Positions 1 through 9,127 of a stretch of DNA of 48,284 bases are shown one piece after another. The DNA comes from Ignavibacteriota bacterium (GTDB taxonomy: Bacteria; Bacteroidota; Ignavibacteria; Tepidaquicellales; Tepidaquicellaceae): contig JAPLFJ010000053.1 in assembly GCA_026390735.1 (NCBI GenBank), forward strand, positions 1-48,284, given 5' to 3'. Made by a program: the position numbers and the translations under genes. The notes beneath the pieces were generated by a model that saw only the letters and a program-made list of their open reading frames with translations, did no database searches and was not told the origin of the DNA. Numbering within the stretch: position 1 is the first letter of the stretch; each line of letters starts with the position of its first letter.

Positions 1-105
1 ATGGACAAGTTGAGAACGAGAATACGAAGTAAGTTAATACCACAAAGACCAGGTAGGCACTTTCCAAGAAGAACAAAGTTAAAAGGATATAAGAAATACA
101 TATGA
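1..105 (+). CDS. Partial ORF, possible transposase C-terminus
   Basis: An open frame runs from the window edge to a TGA at 103-105 and encodes about 34 residues. They are rich in Arg, Lys and Pro, with a stretch reading RPGRHFPRRTK. A basic RPxRxFPR tail of this kind resembles the extreme C-terminus of some IS4-type DDE transposases, but no catalytic residue lies inside the window. The ATG at position 1 coincides with the cut edge, so the true start is probably upstream. A strong hairpin follows 44 bases later. The IS identity is inference only; the gene could equally be a chance open frame. Confidence 0.3.
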   Translation: MDKLRTRIRSKLIPQRPGRHFPRRTKLKGYKKYI

Positions 106-148
106 ACTCTTATGTTAGCGCCATTACTCCAAGGAGGGGAATCTTAAA

Positions 149-184
149 AAACCATACAGCCCTGCGTCCAGGACTGTTTGGTTT
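149..184. terminator. Imperfect hairpin after the left-edge ORF
   Basis: Positions 149-163 can pair with 170-184 around a 6-base loop, with two internal mismatches (155/178 and 160/173). The arms begin AAACCA and end TGGTTT. The stem is long enough to be a transcription terminator for the partial ORF to its left, or a subterminal palindrome of a mobile element. There is no clean T-run beside it, so the terminator role is uncertain. Confidence 0.4.
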
Positions 185-360
185 ATATTGTTGTTTGAAA
201 TACTGTTATTGAACAGGATGCGGGAGTATGCTGATATGGAAGGCGATGGCGGGGTAATCCTATTAACGTGTATGGTTTTGAGGGAATGTTCCGCGAAAGA
301 CCTCCTTGTTTGAGCACTGCTGTTGTATATGTTTTGCATACTGTTCATTTGTTTATGATA

Positions 361-1062
361 TTAAGCTGAATGGAACGTTGTTGAAAACTGCACCGGATTT
401 CCATCGGCGTCCAGAGTGATTAAAGCGAAGAATGCTTTTTTCGTAGTGTACGCGTCGAAAATTTCTTTCTTGGAGCCGCTTAGCGGAGCCGTGAAAGATA
501 ACGGGTTAGTAAGGCTGAGTACCTGCTGGTCTGATAACTGCCAGATGAATTCATACGGAGCCAAACTTTCGTCGATTACCGGTGTTTTTGCGAACAAAAT
601 GCACGCGAGCACTGCTGTGGTTTCGACGGCAAGATTAATACCTGTGTCTGAACCGAGTGCTGCGAGTGTAACGTTTATTTCAGTGTTTGTGAGTTCGATA
701 GTTGTAGAAGTGACACCAAACCCAAATGTCGGAACGACATAGGTAAGGTTAGTCAAGTCAGTATCGCTCACGAGGGAATAGTTCTTCTTGATCATTCGGC
801 TAAAAGCGCTTTTATGATCATCTGTAGAAGTTGTTCCCACGTTTTTCCAGAAGTATTTCAGAAAAAGCAAGTGGTTAATAGCAGATGCGAGTCTGCACGC
901 CATCTTGAACTTATTCTTTCTTGCGATTACTTCCGGTTTAGTACTTGCCTTCGGTTTCAGCGGCGGCGAGCACAAGGAAGTTTTGCCATTTGTGATTCGG
1001 TAAACCAAGTTACCGACTTTTCCACTGGCTCTCCCTGTCAGTTCATTTAATATATCAGCCAT
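361..1062 (-). CDS. DUF6266-like hypothetical protein
   Basis: The product is about 233 residues if the internal ATG at 1062 is used, or 244 from the ATG at 1095. The N-terminus carries GRASGKVGNLVYR, followed by a polar segment with KASTKPEVIARKNKFKMA. This resembles the start of DUF6266 proteins of Bacteroidota, whose members typically read xGKxGNxxG and then TKPxTxxQ. The rest is Thr/Ser-rich and probably beta-structured, and no signal peptide is visible. The function of the family is not known to me. I prefer the start at 1062 because a TAnnTTTG-like box (AATTTTTG, minus strand, about 1098-1105) would then leave a leader of roughly 30 bases. The gene sits alone between a possible IS remnant and repeat-rich DNA, which fits an accessory, possibly transferred, gene. 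Confidence 0.6.
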   Translation of the reverse strand: MADILNELTGRASGKVGNLVYRITNGKTSLCSPPLKPKASTKPEVIARKNKFKMACRLASAINHLLFLKYFWKNVGTTSTDDHKSAFSRMIKKNYSLVSDTDLTNLTYVVPTFGFGVTSTTIELTNTEINVTLAALGSDTGINLAVETTAVLACILFAKTPVIDESLAPYEFIWQLSDQQVLSLTNPLSFTAPLSGSKKEIFDAYTTKKAFFALITLDADGNPVQFSTTFHSA

Positions 1063-1249
1063 AATGCTTATAATATTTAATGAGTTTTCAGTCATACAAA
1101 AATTGTAAACTGATTTGTAGCATTCAAAAACAATTCATTAATCGGGCGGACGGGGAAAATACTGCGGTATAGGTTTGAGGAATCCGTACGGAATGTTTGT
1201 TAGAATATTTAATAGTGTTTGAGTGCATCCAGAACGACGATACATCGAG

Positions 1250-1374
1250 GCTACTACGACGCTACTACGACGATACAACGACGGGTGATCGAGAAACCAT
1301 CGAGCTGGAATCGAAGAATGATCGAAGAGTGAACGAGAAACCATCGAGCGGCAATCGAGGAATGATCGAGAAAG
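1250..1374. repeat. Short tandem repeats (11-bp and 44-bp units)
   Basis: GCTACTACGAC occurs twice in direct tandem at 1250-1260 and 1261-1271. Immediately after lies an approximately 44-bp unit in two tandem copies (1286-1329 and 1330-1374), sharing the cores CGAGAAACCATCGAGC and GAATGATCGA. The whole tract is dense in ATCGA. The family is unknown, and the copies differ at only a few positions, suggesting recent duplication. Confidence 0.75.
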
Positions 1375-1385
1375 AGAAGAAATAT

Positions 1386-1451
1386 GCACACTGAAAGAAA
1401 ATGACAATGACTGATTCTCACTGATAAAGAATTTCTCAGGGTTAAAGACAG
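1386..1451. repeat. Degraded copy of the dispersed intergenic repeat
   Basis: The string of short motifs CACACTGA, TGACTGATT, CACTGATAAAGA and CAGGGTTAAAGA follows the same order as the unit at 14.54-14.61 kb (CACACTGATA, CTGATTTTAAGA, CACTGATAAGATA, TTTTAGGGTAAGAG). The similarity was found by eye and the copy is diverged. Confidence 0.4.
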
Positions 1452-1676
1452 AAAGAGAAGAACAGAAGTTCTGTGCTTCCCTGTTGTCACTTTTCGATAT
1501 TTTAATGTTTTGTGTTTGCATGGTATTTATACACCATGCGAAACTTTCAGATAATCATGAAATAATCGGGAGGACTACAAAAATAAGATATTGATATTAA
1601 GATATTTATAAAATATTAAGAGGAAATATAATTTTCAGATAATCGAAATTAACACAGCAGAAAAAGAACAATAATA

Positions 1677-3128
1677 TTAATAAGAATTACTATCATCATC
1701 GTCTTCGGATTGATAATTATTCTCGTTGAAGCCTTTATTTCTTCTGGAGGTTTGACCTGATTTGGATTTATCTGTGGAGGTTGCTATTTCAATTTTTGAA
1801 TCTATATCAAGTTTAAGTTTGATGTAGATTTCTTTGGTTATTGCGTTAATTCTTTTATTGTTAAGTTTTTTCTCAATTCTTTGAGAAAGGACATATAAGA
1901 AAACTTTATTGTCGAACATTTTGCTCCAAGTTGGGACGCTATATTTATTGGAAGCTAAATCTTCGAGTTTTGGAACGCCAAAGACTTTTTGAGCAACCTC
2001 AAAGTACTCTTTAATAAGGCCGCCAAAAGCCTGAGTATCTGGTGCCTTTTTCTTTTCCGATTTTGCAGTAGAATCATCTATCTTTTCGATAATATGATTA
2101 ATTCCCTTTACCAAACCGGAAGTATCGATATTAATATTCGGGGTTATTGGTTTTTCTTTATTATGATTTAATTCGTAGACGGTTTTAAGATGAGCAAGTT
2201 TTTGCTCGAATGGCAAGATAGCAGATTTATTCTTTTCAGCGTTTGCGCTATCCTGTTTATGGGTCAGATTATACGACAAGATAATATGACTAAAGTATTC
2301 AATTTTTTCTTCAATTAATTTGAAGATGGATTCACAATACGAATTTGCATATTGAAAATCATATTTAAACAGAGGGAATTTATCCTCAACATCTTCAAAC
2401 TGGTCAGGGTATTTATAAAAAGCGGTATTTAGTGTAATTTTAAAATCAAGTTCATCTATGAAATATTCGATTGCAGGTAATAAAACCGTTACAAGTCTTT
2501 CTTTGAAGAAAGAACTTTGTGGATGAGTTGACCTATTTATTACAACTTTATTATCTTTTACAAAAACATATTGAGACACTTTATATTTTATCTGAATTTT
2601 CTCAAAAAGCTCAAAATTATAATGTTTTATAATTCCAGATATTTTATCGTGCTCAATGGATACCCAACCGAAAGCGGAATAAATGTCATCTTCGTATGAA
2701 TATATAATTTTATAAAGTTCGTCTTTATCAAAACATATTTTAAAATTATCATCAAAGACTGTTACTGTAAACTCATAATCACTCAACAACTTTTCTGCAT
2801 AGCGAATTAAAAGAAGCATCTGGTATTGAAAATTTTTATATTCGTAGCTTAAATGATTAAATTTAGAAAAGTCATACTCGGTTAGGTCAATTATTGAATC
2901 AATGTTCTTAAGTGACAAGAAGATACCTTTGCGAACAAGAGATCCTATCTTATGTTTTTGTATATACTGTTTAATCTGATAATCAGACTCGTGTGAATAA
3001 ATTTCTTCATATATTTTAAGCTGGGATTTAAGATAGTTAATTTTATCGTCAATGGAGTTTAAGGTATATAAGTGACTTTTAATCTTGGTTTGACTAAAAA
3101 ATGATTTATTTTCGGACATACTGTACAA
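1677..3128 (-). CDS. Hypothetical protein downstream of hsdS
   Basis: This 483-residue protein is not one I recognise. It is rich in Lys, Ile, Tyr, Phe and Asp/Glu, and appears largely helical. It has no signal peptide or membrane segment, so it should be cytoplasmic. The last roughly 30 residues are polar and acidic with a DDDD run. The central part (LNTAFYKYPDQFEDVEDKFP onwards) resembles hypothetical proteins I associate with Bacteroidota accessory regions, but I can name no domain. An ATG three codons in (MSENK) is an equally good start. The gene begins 46 bases after hsdS on the same strand, so it may be the last gene of the restriction operon. An AATCTTTG box just upstream of the start could instead be its own promoter. 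It could be a modulator of the restriction system or an unrelated passenger. Confidence 0.7.
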   Translation of the reverse strand: MYSMSENKSFFSQTKIKSHLYTLNSIDDKINYLKSQLKIYEEIYSHESDYQIKQYIQKHKIGSLVRKGIFLSLKNIDSIIDLTEYDFSKFNHLSYEYKNFQYQMLLLIRYAEKLLSDYEFTVTVFDDNFKICFDKDELYKIIYSYEDDIYSAFGWVSIEHDKISGIIKHYNFELFEKIQIKYKVSQYVFVKDNKVVINRSTHPQSSFFKERLVTVLLPAIEYFIDELDFKITLNTAFYKYPDQFEDVEDKFPLFKYDFQYANSYCESIFKLIEEKIEYFSHIILSYNLTHKQDSANAEKNKSAILPFEQKLAHLKTVYELNHNKEKPITPNINIDTSGLVKGINHIIEKIDDSTAKSEKKKAPDTQAFGGLIKEYFEVAQKVFGVPKLEDLASNKYSVPTWSKMFDNKVFLYVLSQRIEKKLNNKRINAITKEIYIKLKLDIDSKIEIATSTDKSKSGQTSRRNKGFNENNYQSEDDDDSNSY

Positions 3129-3174
3129 AGATTGATTTATATAATGTTTTCAATAAAATATTCATATGTATGAT

Positions 3175-4449
3175 TTATGTGACTTTTACCTGACCGTTCA
3201 TGAGCATAGGGAGGAGCCAGTCACGGAGTTCCGCAAGTTTTTGGTTTTCAGCTATATTGTTAATCATCTTTTCATAAAAACATAAAAGTTTTGAATTAAA
3301 TAAATCCACTATTATCGTTTCAGGGATCATTAAAGGAATGGCGTCTATTTGATCACTACTAATATTTGGTTGTGCGGCACCACTTGCAATAACAAAAATA
3401 GTTTTTCTAAAATAATCTTGCTTTAGCGAATTAATTAAGAATGGTAATTTTAGAATTGGGTTTTTACCTAAATTAAATAAACCAACGCGTTGATTAACAA
3501 GAATTGAACTGCCCGTTTTTGGAACAATTCCATATTTGCCAACAGTGGCACCCGTCATTGCAATGACTATATCCCCAGGGTGTGCTTCATAATTTTTAGC
3601 AATATCACGCTTATCTTCACTAACAAACGAACAATTATTAATTGATAGAGTGTAATCTTCATTAATATCTTTAATTTTTATAACTGGAATGCCCTGTTCT
3701 GACCACCAACTTGACTTAAAAGCAAAACCACCTTTTAGATTAGCATAGTCGCCCAGTGTTCCATTTTTCCAACCATCGGGGATTTCTCTTTTTAGTTCTT
3801 TGTTGAAGAGCATTTTACCGCCAGTGGATTTGTAGGGTTTGCCGTTTTTATCGGGGAAATCAAACTGGACGAACCAATAGTCGTAGAGGGTTTTTGCCAT
3901 TGCTTCGAGTTCTGCGTTGATGCGGTTATTGAGTTCGATTTTGGAATCTAAGGAGGAAAGAACGGATGCGATTTTTTGCTGTTTGCTTTTGTCGTTAGGG
4001 ATTTCTAATTCCAAATTTCCCAAATCATCAGGATTTATAGAAGGATATGATGAAACATTATTTGCCGCAATAGTATGCAAATAATCTGTAATGTGTTTTC
4101 TTGTTATAGAATAATAAAGGAATTTGGAATCAATCTCTTTGTCGATAACATCAATAGTTAAAAATCCCGTTGACACAATAAGATTTTCTTCGGGGTTATC
4201 TAAATATCCATAGTGTTCTAGATTTGGTCTAACAGTTGAATATATTATTGTTCCCTTTTTTACTTTCCGTTTTGCTCTACTTGGAAAAGGTGCTAAACTA
4301 CTATCTAATAATTGTATATCTTCAATTTTATTCTTAGTTATACTACTAGTATCCAGATAACGGATAATTAAGGGTGCGTTTGGCGTACTGAGAGTTTCAG
4401 AATTTAGTTTACAAACATTACCAATAATAATATTTCTAGTTTCTATAAT
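3175..4449 (-). CDS. hsdS: Type I restriction-modification specificity subunit HsdS
   Basis: HsdS gives the type I enzyme its DNA target. Two target-recognition domains are visible. The first includes VCKLNSETLS, YLDTSSIT, RAKRKVKKGTIIYSTVRPN and ends near PSINPDDLGNLELEIP. The second starts near IPDGWKNGTLGDYANLKGG and includes GDIVIAMTGATVGKYG and GAAQPNIS. Each is followed by a helical spacer (KQQKIASVLSSLDSKIELNN; AELRDWLLPMLMNGQVKV). A GTG at 4176 would remove most of domain 1, yet the frame stays open and homologous up to a TGA at 4450-4452. No ATG, GTG or TTG occurs in that segment. With the upstream extension the length is about 424 aa, normal for HsdS. Initiation at ATT (4449) or ATA (4446), 4-7 bases after AGGAGGG (4460-4454), and overlapping hsdM by 14 bases, is my best reading; a lost start codon is the alternative. 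Confidence 0.88.
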   Translation of the reverse strand: MIETRNIIIGNVCKLNSETLSTPNAPLIIRYLDTSSITKNKIEDIQLLDSSLAPFPSRAKRKVKKGTIIYSTVRPNLEHYGYLDNPEENLIVSTGFLTIDVIDKEIDSKFLYYSITRKHITDYLHTIAANNVSSYPSINPDDLGNLELEIPNDKSKQQKIASVLSSLDSKIELNNRINAELEAMAKTLYDYWFVQFDFPDKNGKPYKSTGGKMLFNKELKREIPDGWKNGTLGDYANLKGGFAFKSSWWSEQGIPVIKIKDINEDYTLSINNCSFVSEDKRDIAKNYEAHPGDIVIAMTGATVGKYGIVPKTGSSILVNQRVGLFNLGKNPILKLPFLINSLKQDYFRKTIFVIASGAAQPNISSDQIDAIPLMIPETIIVDLFNSKLLCFYEKMINNIAENQKLAELRDWLLPMLMNGQVKVT

Positions 4450-6067
4450 TCAACCCTCCTAACTGTTTCTGAATTTCTTTCTCTAAAGATTTTGATTCAG
4501 CAAAAAGATTATTCAAATTATTCTTGAATTCATCCATTTTCTTTTCAAATTCTTTTGGAGTTATTTCTGTGTATTCAATCTTCACTTCGAAATACTGACC
4601 TGCAGAGAAGGAATAATTCTTCTCTTTAATCTGGTCGTAAGAAACAACGATGCTGAAATCTTCTTTTGGTTCGTGACTGTTGAATGTGTCTATTATGAGT
4701 TGTTCTTCTTCATGAGAAAGCAAAGTCTTTTGATTGCTGCCATCTTTTACTGTAGTGCCGAGTTTTGAGGCATCCATTAAAACAATGCTGCCTTTTGTGT
4801 TTGCCTTATCTATGAATACTATAGAAACGTTTGTGCCTGTGGTAGCGAAGATGTTGCTTGGCATTGAGACAACACCGCGGAGCATTTTTTCGTCAACTAA
4901 TTTCTGACGGATTTTCTTTTCTATTCCGCTTTGGGCTGTGAGAAAACCAGTGGGGACTACAATTGCGGCTTTGCCATTATCAGCGAGAGAATATATTATA
5001 TGCTGAATGAAGAGAAGATAGATTGCCATCTTATTCTTATCTTTATTCGGGACGTTTGGAACACCTGCGAAGAAACGGTTTTTGTGTGTATCGCTTGCGA
5101 GTAATTCGCGGTCGTCGCTGAAGTCTGTTTTGAAGGGCGGGTTTGAGACTATATAATCAAACTTTTTCAGATCGTGCTTTTTATCGTTTTTATGGAACGG
5201 GTTTGTGAGAGTATTACCGTTTATGACGTTGTTTAAAGAATGTACAAGATTATTGAGGATTAAATTCAGACGGAGGAACTCTGATGACTTCTGAGAAATA
5301 TCCTGAGTATAGATTGTACATTTGTCTTCGCCGATTTGATGGGCGAGAGACAACAATAAACTGCCCGAGCCTGCGGCGGGGTCGTTCAGGGTGACGCTTT
5401 TTACTTTTTCGGGTGCAAGGATTTTTGCCATAATCTTTGCGACTGCGGCGGGTGTGTAATATTCAGCATACTGACCTGAATCCTTGTTGTAATCTTTTAT
5501 AAGGAACTCGAATATGCCAGCGAAGAAATCATACTTTTCCTCGAAGATGTTTTCGAAACTGAAACCACCGATTTTATCGATGATAGCTTTGCAGAATGGA
5601 GATTTCCGAGAACTGTCAATAACATACTGCGAGATGCTTTCGAACAGGCGGACTTTTTCGCTGCCAGTAGTGGAGACGGAAAAGATGTCTATGTTCTGGT
5701 TAGCGATTTCGATTAATGTGCTATCGAACAATGCGGCAAAGTTTGCTTCGTTCTGACGGTTGAAGAGATAGCTGATGAAATGGGTCTTTTGAAGCTTCGC
5801 GGCTTTGGTACCGATTTTTTCGAGCATATACCTGTAGCGCTCGACAGAAAGTTTCTGAATATCGGCTTCAATGTTAGGGCTGTTGTTGAGTTCTTTGAGA
5901 GCTTTGCGGGCTTCGTAGAAAAACTTGTCGTTAAGGTATTTATAGAGAAAAACTTCCGTGATGATTTTGTATTCAAAGCTGGAATTTCCGAGACCATAGT
6001 TTGAGCAGATGGTTTTCAGGTTTCGGATGAGTTCTTCGGTCTTCTGCTTATATTCAAGAGTTTTCAA
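4436..6067 (-). CDS. hsdM: Type I restriction-modification DNA methyltransferase HsdM
   Basis: HsdM transfers a methyl group from S-adenosylmethionine to adenine N6 in the site chosen by HsdS, protecting host DNA. The 543-residue protein has an N-terminal helical HsdM_N-like part (residues 1 to about 150). The methyltransferase core follows, with the SAM-binding motif NDPAAGSGSLLLSLA (about residue 230) and the catalytic motif DYIVSNPPF (about residue 305). The C-terminus is coiled and probably contacts HsdS. The frame opens with TTG directly after the hsdR stop (TAA then TTG, no gap), with a weak AAAGGG upstream, so translation is probably coupled to hsdR. The end overlaps the inferred start of hsdS. 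Family assignment is secure. Confidence 0.95.
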   Translation of the reverse strand: MKTLEYKQKTEELIRNLKTICSNYGLGNSSFEYKIITEVFLYKYLNDKFFYEARKALKELNNSPNIEADIQKLSVERYRYMLEKIGTKAAKLQKTHFISYLFNRQNEANFAALFDSTLIEIANQNIDIFSVSTTGSEKVRLFESISQYVIDSSRKSPFCKAIIDKIGGFSFENIFEEKYDFFAGIFEFLIKDYNKDSGQYAEYYTPAAVAKIMAKILAPEKVKSVTLNDPAAGSGSLLLSLAHQIGEDKCTIYTQDISQKSSEFLRLNLILNNLVHSLNNVINGNTLTNPFHKNDKKHDLKKFDYIVSNPPFKTDFSDDRELLASDTHKNRFFAGVPNVPNKDKNKMAIYLLFIQHIIYSLADNGKAAIVVPTGFLTAQSGIEKKIRQKLVDEKMLRGVVSMPSNIFATTGTNVSIVFIDKANTKGSIVLMDASKLGTTVKDGSNQKTLLSHEEEQLIIDTFNSHEPKEDFSIVVSYDQIKEKNYSFSAGQYFEVKIEYTEITPKEFEKKMDEFKNNLNNLFAESKSLEKEIQKQLGGLNYRN

Positions 6068-9000
6068 TTATGCTGCCCTTTCGTAGAAATATTCTTTTAC
6101 AAGATTGCTGTTTATAAATTCGATTAGTTTCATATCTTCGATACCTTTTTCTTCGAGGACTTCGATGATGATGCTTTTAGTTTCGGCAAAGAAAACAGCT
6201 TCGTTGTCAAGAATATTGTAATTATTAATTACCATTATGTCAATTTTATGTTTGATGGAGATTAAGACATCGTGCAAGACGGCTTTGGAGCTAAAATCTT
6301 TGAGATAATTGTTTTCGACGATGCGCTTGTGGACTTTGGCGTATTTGGTATCGTTTTCGTATTTAGTAGCGATGTTTTCGTTTTGAATGTTGAGGTCGCG
6401 GGACTTTTTGAAATTGGATTCAAGAGTTTTGACGACTCCATTCATTTCTTCGGAGGATAACTCCTCTATATTCTTCTTTTTAAAGATGCGTTTTAACTCT
6501 TCGAAGAGGGTGATAAAGCGCGGGTCTTTTTTATCGAAATTGCCTTCGAGTTCACGGCGGGCTTTTTCGAGCCAGTCGCGGAACTTATCTGTGATGCTGA
6601 GTTCGTGCTCGGAGATTTTTTTGAAATCGAAATGGATTTTTTCGAGAGCGATATTGAGAAGGTTTGTGTTCTCGGAATCGTTTTCGAGATTGCTTTTCAG
6701 GTTGATAGTGTCGATACGGTTTGAGACCTCGGTAAGAAGTATTTTAACTTTATCGAACGGGAAGATCTTCAGCAAATCGCGGTATTCCATAAGCCTGATT
6801 ATGTTGTAGAGACTCTTCAGGTTTTCGAGAGACTTTTTGATTTCGAGGATAGTGCTTTTGTCTGATATACGGCTTATGACTTTCTGGAACTCTTCGATGT
6901 TTGAGAAGTCGTATTCGAATAATTTTTCGTTAATGTCTTTTATTTCTGCTTCGATTTCCTCGTAGGACTTAAAGAGGTTTGAGTATTCGGTGAACTCGTT
7001 ACCCAATTCTTTTTGAAGTTCTTTGAGATAAGCCCGATTGGTTTTATCGAACTCGGAACGGATATCGGCAAAGTCGACAACAAAGCCGTAGCGGAAATTT
7101 TTGTAAGGACGATTTACACGAGTGAGGGTTTGCAAGAGACCGTGCTCTTTGACGACGCGAGCGAGGTACAACTTTTTGAGCCGCTTGGCATCGAAGCCAG
7201 TGAGGAGCATATTATAAACGACAAGGATATCAATTTCGCCCTGTTTGAAAGCAGTTTGATTATCTTTCCTGATGGACTTTGTGTCTTCGTCGTGAAGAAT
7301 GAGAGCAGCTTTAATGGTTTTGTTTTCAGCGGCAATGCTGTATGAAACGACATTATCCGAGTCGGTTAAGGTTTCGTTATCAGACTTGCCTGTGTTTGAG
7401 AGTTCAGCAAATATCATTCGAGCCTGTTCTGAAGAATCGCAGACAATCATACCGCCGATAGAATTATCACCGTGTATATCACGGGAGCGGAGAAAGTCCC
7501 TGACGATGTAATCAGTTAACGGAGTTACAAACTTTTTATGAGCGAAGAGTTTACTTTTATTTAGAGAGCCTTCTTCGGTTTCGATGTTTTCGAGAATGGA
7601 TTTAACATCGGAAGAGAACTTTGTTTCGATACCTTCGCGGATAAGTTTTAATGTGTAACCATCGGCGATGGATTTGTTGTAATAATATTTATGAATGTAG
7701 TCACCGAAGATATCTACAGTGTTGATTTTATCCAAGATTAAAGGAGTGCCTGTTAAGCCGATGATAATTGCGTCTCTATCGGATGCGATAAGGTTGTACA
7801 GGAACGAGCCGTGCGGGTTGTAGCTCCTGTGGACTTCGTCGAGAAAATATATGCGCTGAATGTTCAGGTTGTATTCGGGTGCGATGGTAATGGAATCTGC
7901 GGAAAACTTCTGAATGTTCAGGACTGTGATGGTTTGCTCGCCTGTGTTCGCGGCTGATGCGCCGGGGTTCTGAATATTGCGAATGAAATCTTCTCTTGAG
8001 CTGACGACTTCGACCTTTAAGCCTCTATCGTGGAATTCGTTGCTTGCCTGAATGGTTAAATCGTTCCGGTCTGTGATAAAGTAGAACTTAGCGATTATGT
8101 TCTGTTTGCTGTAATAGTCGCGGAGAAAGTGGACGTTGTAGAATGCGAGTGCTGTTTTGCCGCTGCCCTGAGTGTGCCAGATGACGCCTTTTTTTATACC
8201 ACTGCTGAGTTTCTTTTCGATAGCGAGAGTGGCGAAGAGCTGGGGGTAGCGCATAATGTGCTTCTCTGTTTTAGTGACGGATTTTTCTGTGGTGGTAACG
8301 TATGCGATGCCGTACTTCAATAAAATACTGAGACGGCTGCGGCTAAAGAGAGAAGTGATGGTACGGTTTGTTGGTGTGTTTACGTGATTATTAGTTTTGT
8401 ATTCCTCAGTGTTGATGATTGAGACGATGTTGTTATCGAGTAAAATCTGATTTTCTATATCTATGTCTAATGGGGTAACGTTGTGATAAATAGTAGTATC
8501 TTCTTCGCGAAAGAAATTGAACTTAACCTTTTCTTTATCGGGAGTAGCGTAAAAAGCGCCCTGAATAGGAGCGACGGGGTCGTCGTCGTACTCGCAATTG
8601 TTGGAGAACATTAATAACTGAGTGATGTTCATAAATTTTTTGAACATCGGGTTTTTGAAACGAGTATCGATGCGGTTTCTTTCTGCGAGGACACCTTCTT
8701 TGTTGTTAGGCTTTTTGACCTCGATGAATGCGAGGGGAATGCCGTTGATTAATAAAGTGATGTCGGGGCGGAACTCTTCTTCTCCGTTTTTGTAGGTTAA
8801 TTCAGTGACGACGTGGAAGAGATTGTTATCGAAGTTATCAAAGTCTATGAGTTTACATTCGAAATCACCGCAGAGGCATTTATAGAATGCTTTGCCAAGG
8901 TCATCGTAGCTGAGTTTTATGTCGAGTTCGCTGATAAAGTGAGTGATTTTAGAGTCGCTGAACTTCTTAGGGTTGATTTTATTTATACCTTCTTTGAATA

Positions 9001-9127
9001 AATCTTTGAAGATATTGGTTTCGGGATGGATATTGACCATATCAGATTTAGGAAGAAAAGTGTAGCCAAGCCTTGTCAGGTGGACAATAGCTGGTATTTT
9101 CACTCTTGAGTCTTCGTTAAAAATCAT
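6068..9127 (-). CDS. hsdR: Type I restriction enzyme endonuclease/translocase HsdR
   Basis: HsdR is the motor and nuclease subunit that translocates and cuts unmethylated DNA using ATP. The 1019-residue length is normal. The N-terminal nuclease has the PD-(D/E)XK signature: PDITLLINGIPLAFIEVKKP near residue 120. The SF2 helicase part follows, with Walker A in WHTQGSGKTALAF (about residue 320), the DEAH-box variant FLDEVHRS (about residue 430), GLTGTP (motif III) and LTRVNRPY (motif VI, about residue 690). The C-terminal third is helical and charged, as expected for the HsdM-binding region. It is the first gene of the minus-strand operon hsdR-hsdM-hsdS. Both nuclease and ATPase motifs are intact, so the system looks functional. 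Confidence 0.96.
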   Translation of the reverse strand: MIFNEDSRVKIPAIVHLTRLGYTFLPKSDMVNIHPETNIFKDLFKEGINKINPKKFSDSKITHFISELDIKLSYDDLGKAFYKCLCGDFECKLIDFDNFDNNLFHVVTELTYKNGEEEFRPDITLLINGIPLAFIEVKKPNNKEGVLAERNRIDTRFKNPMFKKFMNITQLLMFSNNCEYDDDPVAPIQGAFYATPDKEKVKFNFFREEDTTIYHNVTPLDIDIENQILLDNNIVSIINTEEYKTNNHVNTPTNRTITSLFSRSRLSILLKYGIAYVTTTEKSVTKTEKHIMRYPQLFATLAIEKKLSSGIKKGVIWHTQGSGKTALAFYNVHFLRDYYSKQNIIAKFYFITDRNDLTIQASNEFHDRGLKVEVVSSREDFIRNIQNPGASAANTGEQTITVLNIQKFSADSITIAPEYNLNIQRIYFLDEVHRSYNPHGSFLYNLIASDRDAIIIGLTGTPLILDKINTVDIFGDYIHKYYYNKSIADGYTLKLIREGIETKFSSDVKSILENIETEEGSLNKSKLFAHKKFVTPLTDYIVRDFLRSRDIHGDNSIGGMIVCDSSEQARMIFAELSNTGKSDNETLTDSDNVVSYSIAAENKTIKAALILHDEDTKSIRKDNQTAFKQGEIDILVVYNMLLTGFDAKRLKKLYLARVVKEHGLLQTLTRVNRPYKNFRYGFVVDFADIRSEFDKTNRAYLKELQKELGNEFTEYSNLFKSYEEIEAEIKDINEKLFEYDFSNIEEFQKVISRISDKSTILEIKKSLENLKSLYNIIRLMEYRDLLKIFPFDKVKILLTEVSNRIDTINLKSNLENDSENTNLLNIALEKIHFDFKKISEHELSITDKFRDWLEKARRELEGNFDKKDPRFITLFEELKRIFKKKNIEELSSEEMNGVVKTLESNFKKSRDLNIQNENIATKYENDTKYAKVHKRIVENNYLKDFSSKAVLHDVLISIKHKIDIMVINNYNILDNEAVFFAETKSIIIEVLEEKGIEDMKLIEFINSNLVKEYFYERAA

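Larger units (their letters stand above)
1096..1676. other. Repeat-rich intergenic region
   Basis: No credible gene is seen. The interval holds 11-bp and 44-bp tandem repeats at 1250-1374. At about 1386-1451 there is a degraded copy of the repeat family found at 14.5-15.1 kb: it shares the order CACTGA, TGACTGATT, CACTGATAAAGA and then AGGGTTAAAGA. The open frames here on either strand are low-complexity products of the repeats. The last 150 bases are AT-rich with nothing identifiable. Confidence 0.55.

Noticed and set aside
124-348. 74-codon reverse frame near the left edge
   Set aside because: It spans a strong hairpin, has no ribosome site or recognisable motif, and the composition is not protein-like.
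1138-1521. Reverse-strand open frame rich in Ser and Arg
   Set aside because: It is produced by the 44-bp ATCGA-rich tandem repeats and has low complexity.
3175-4176. Short HsdS starting at GTG 4176
   Set aside because: Recognisable HsdS domain-1 sequence continues upstream in the same frame to 4449.
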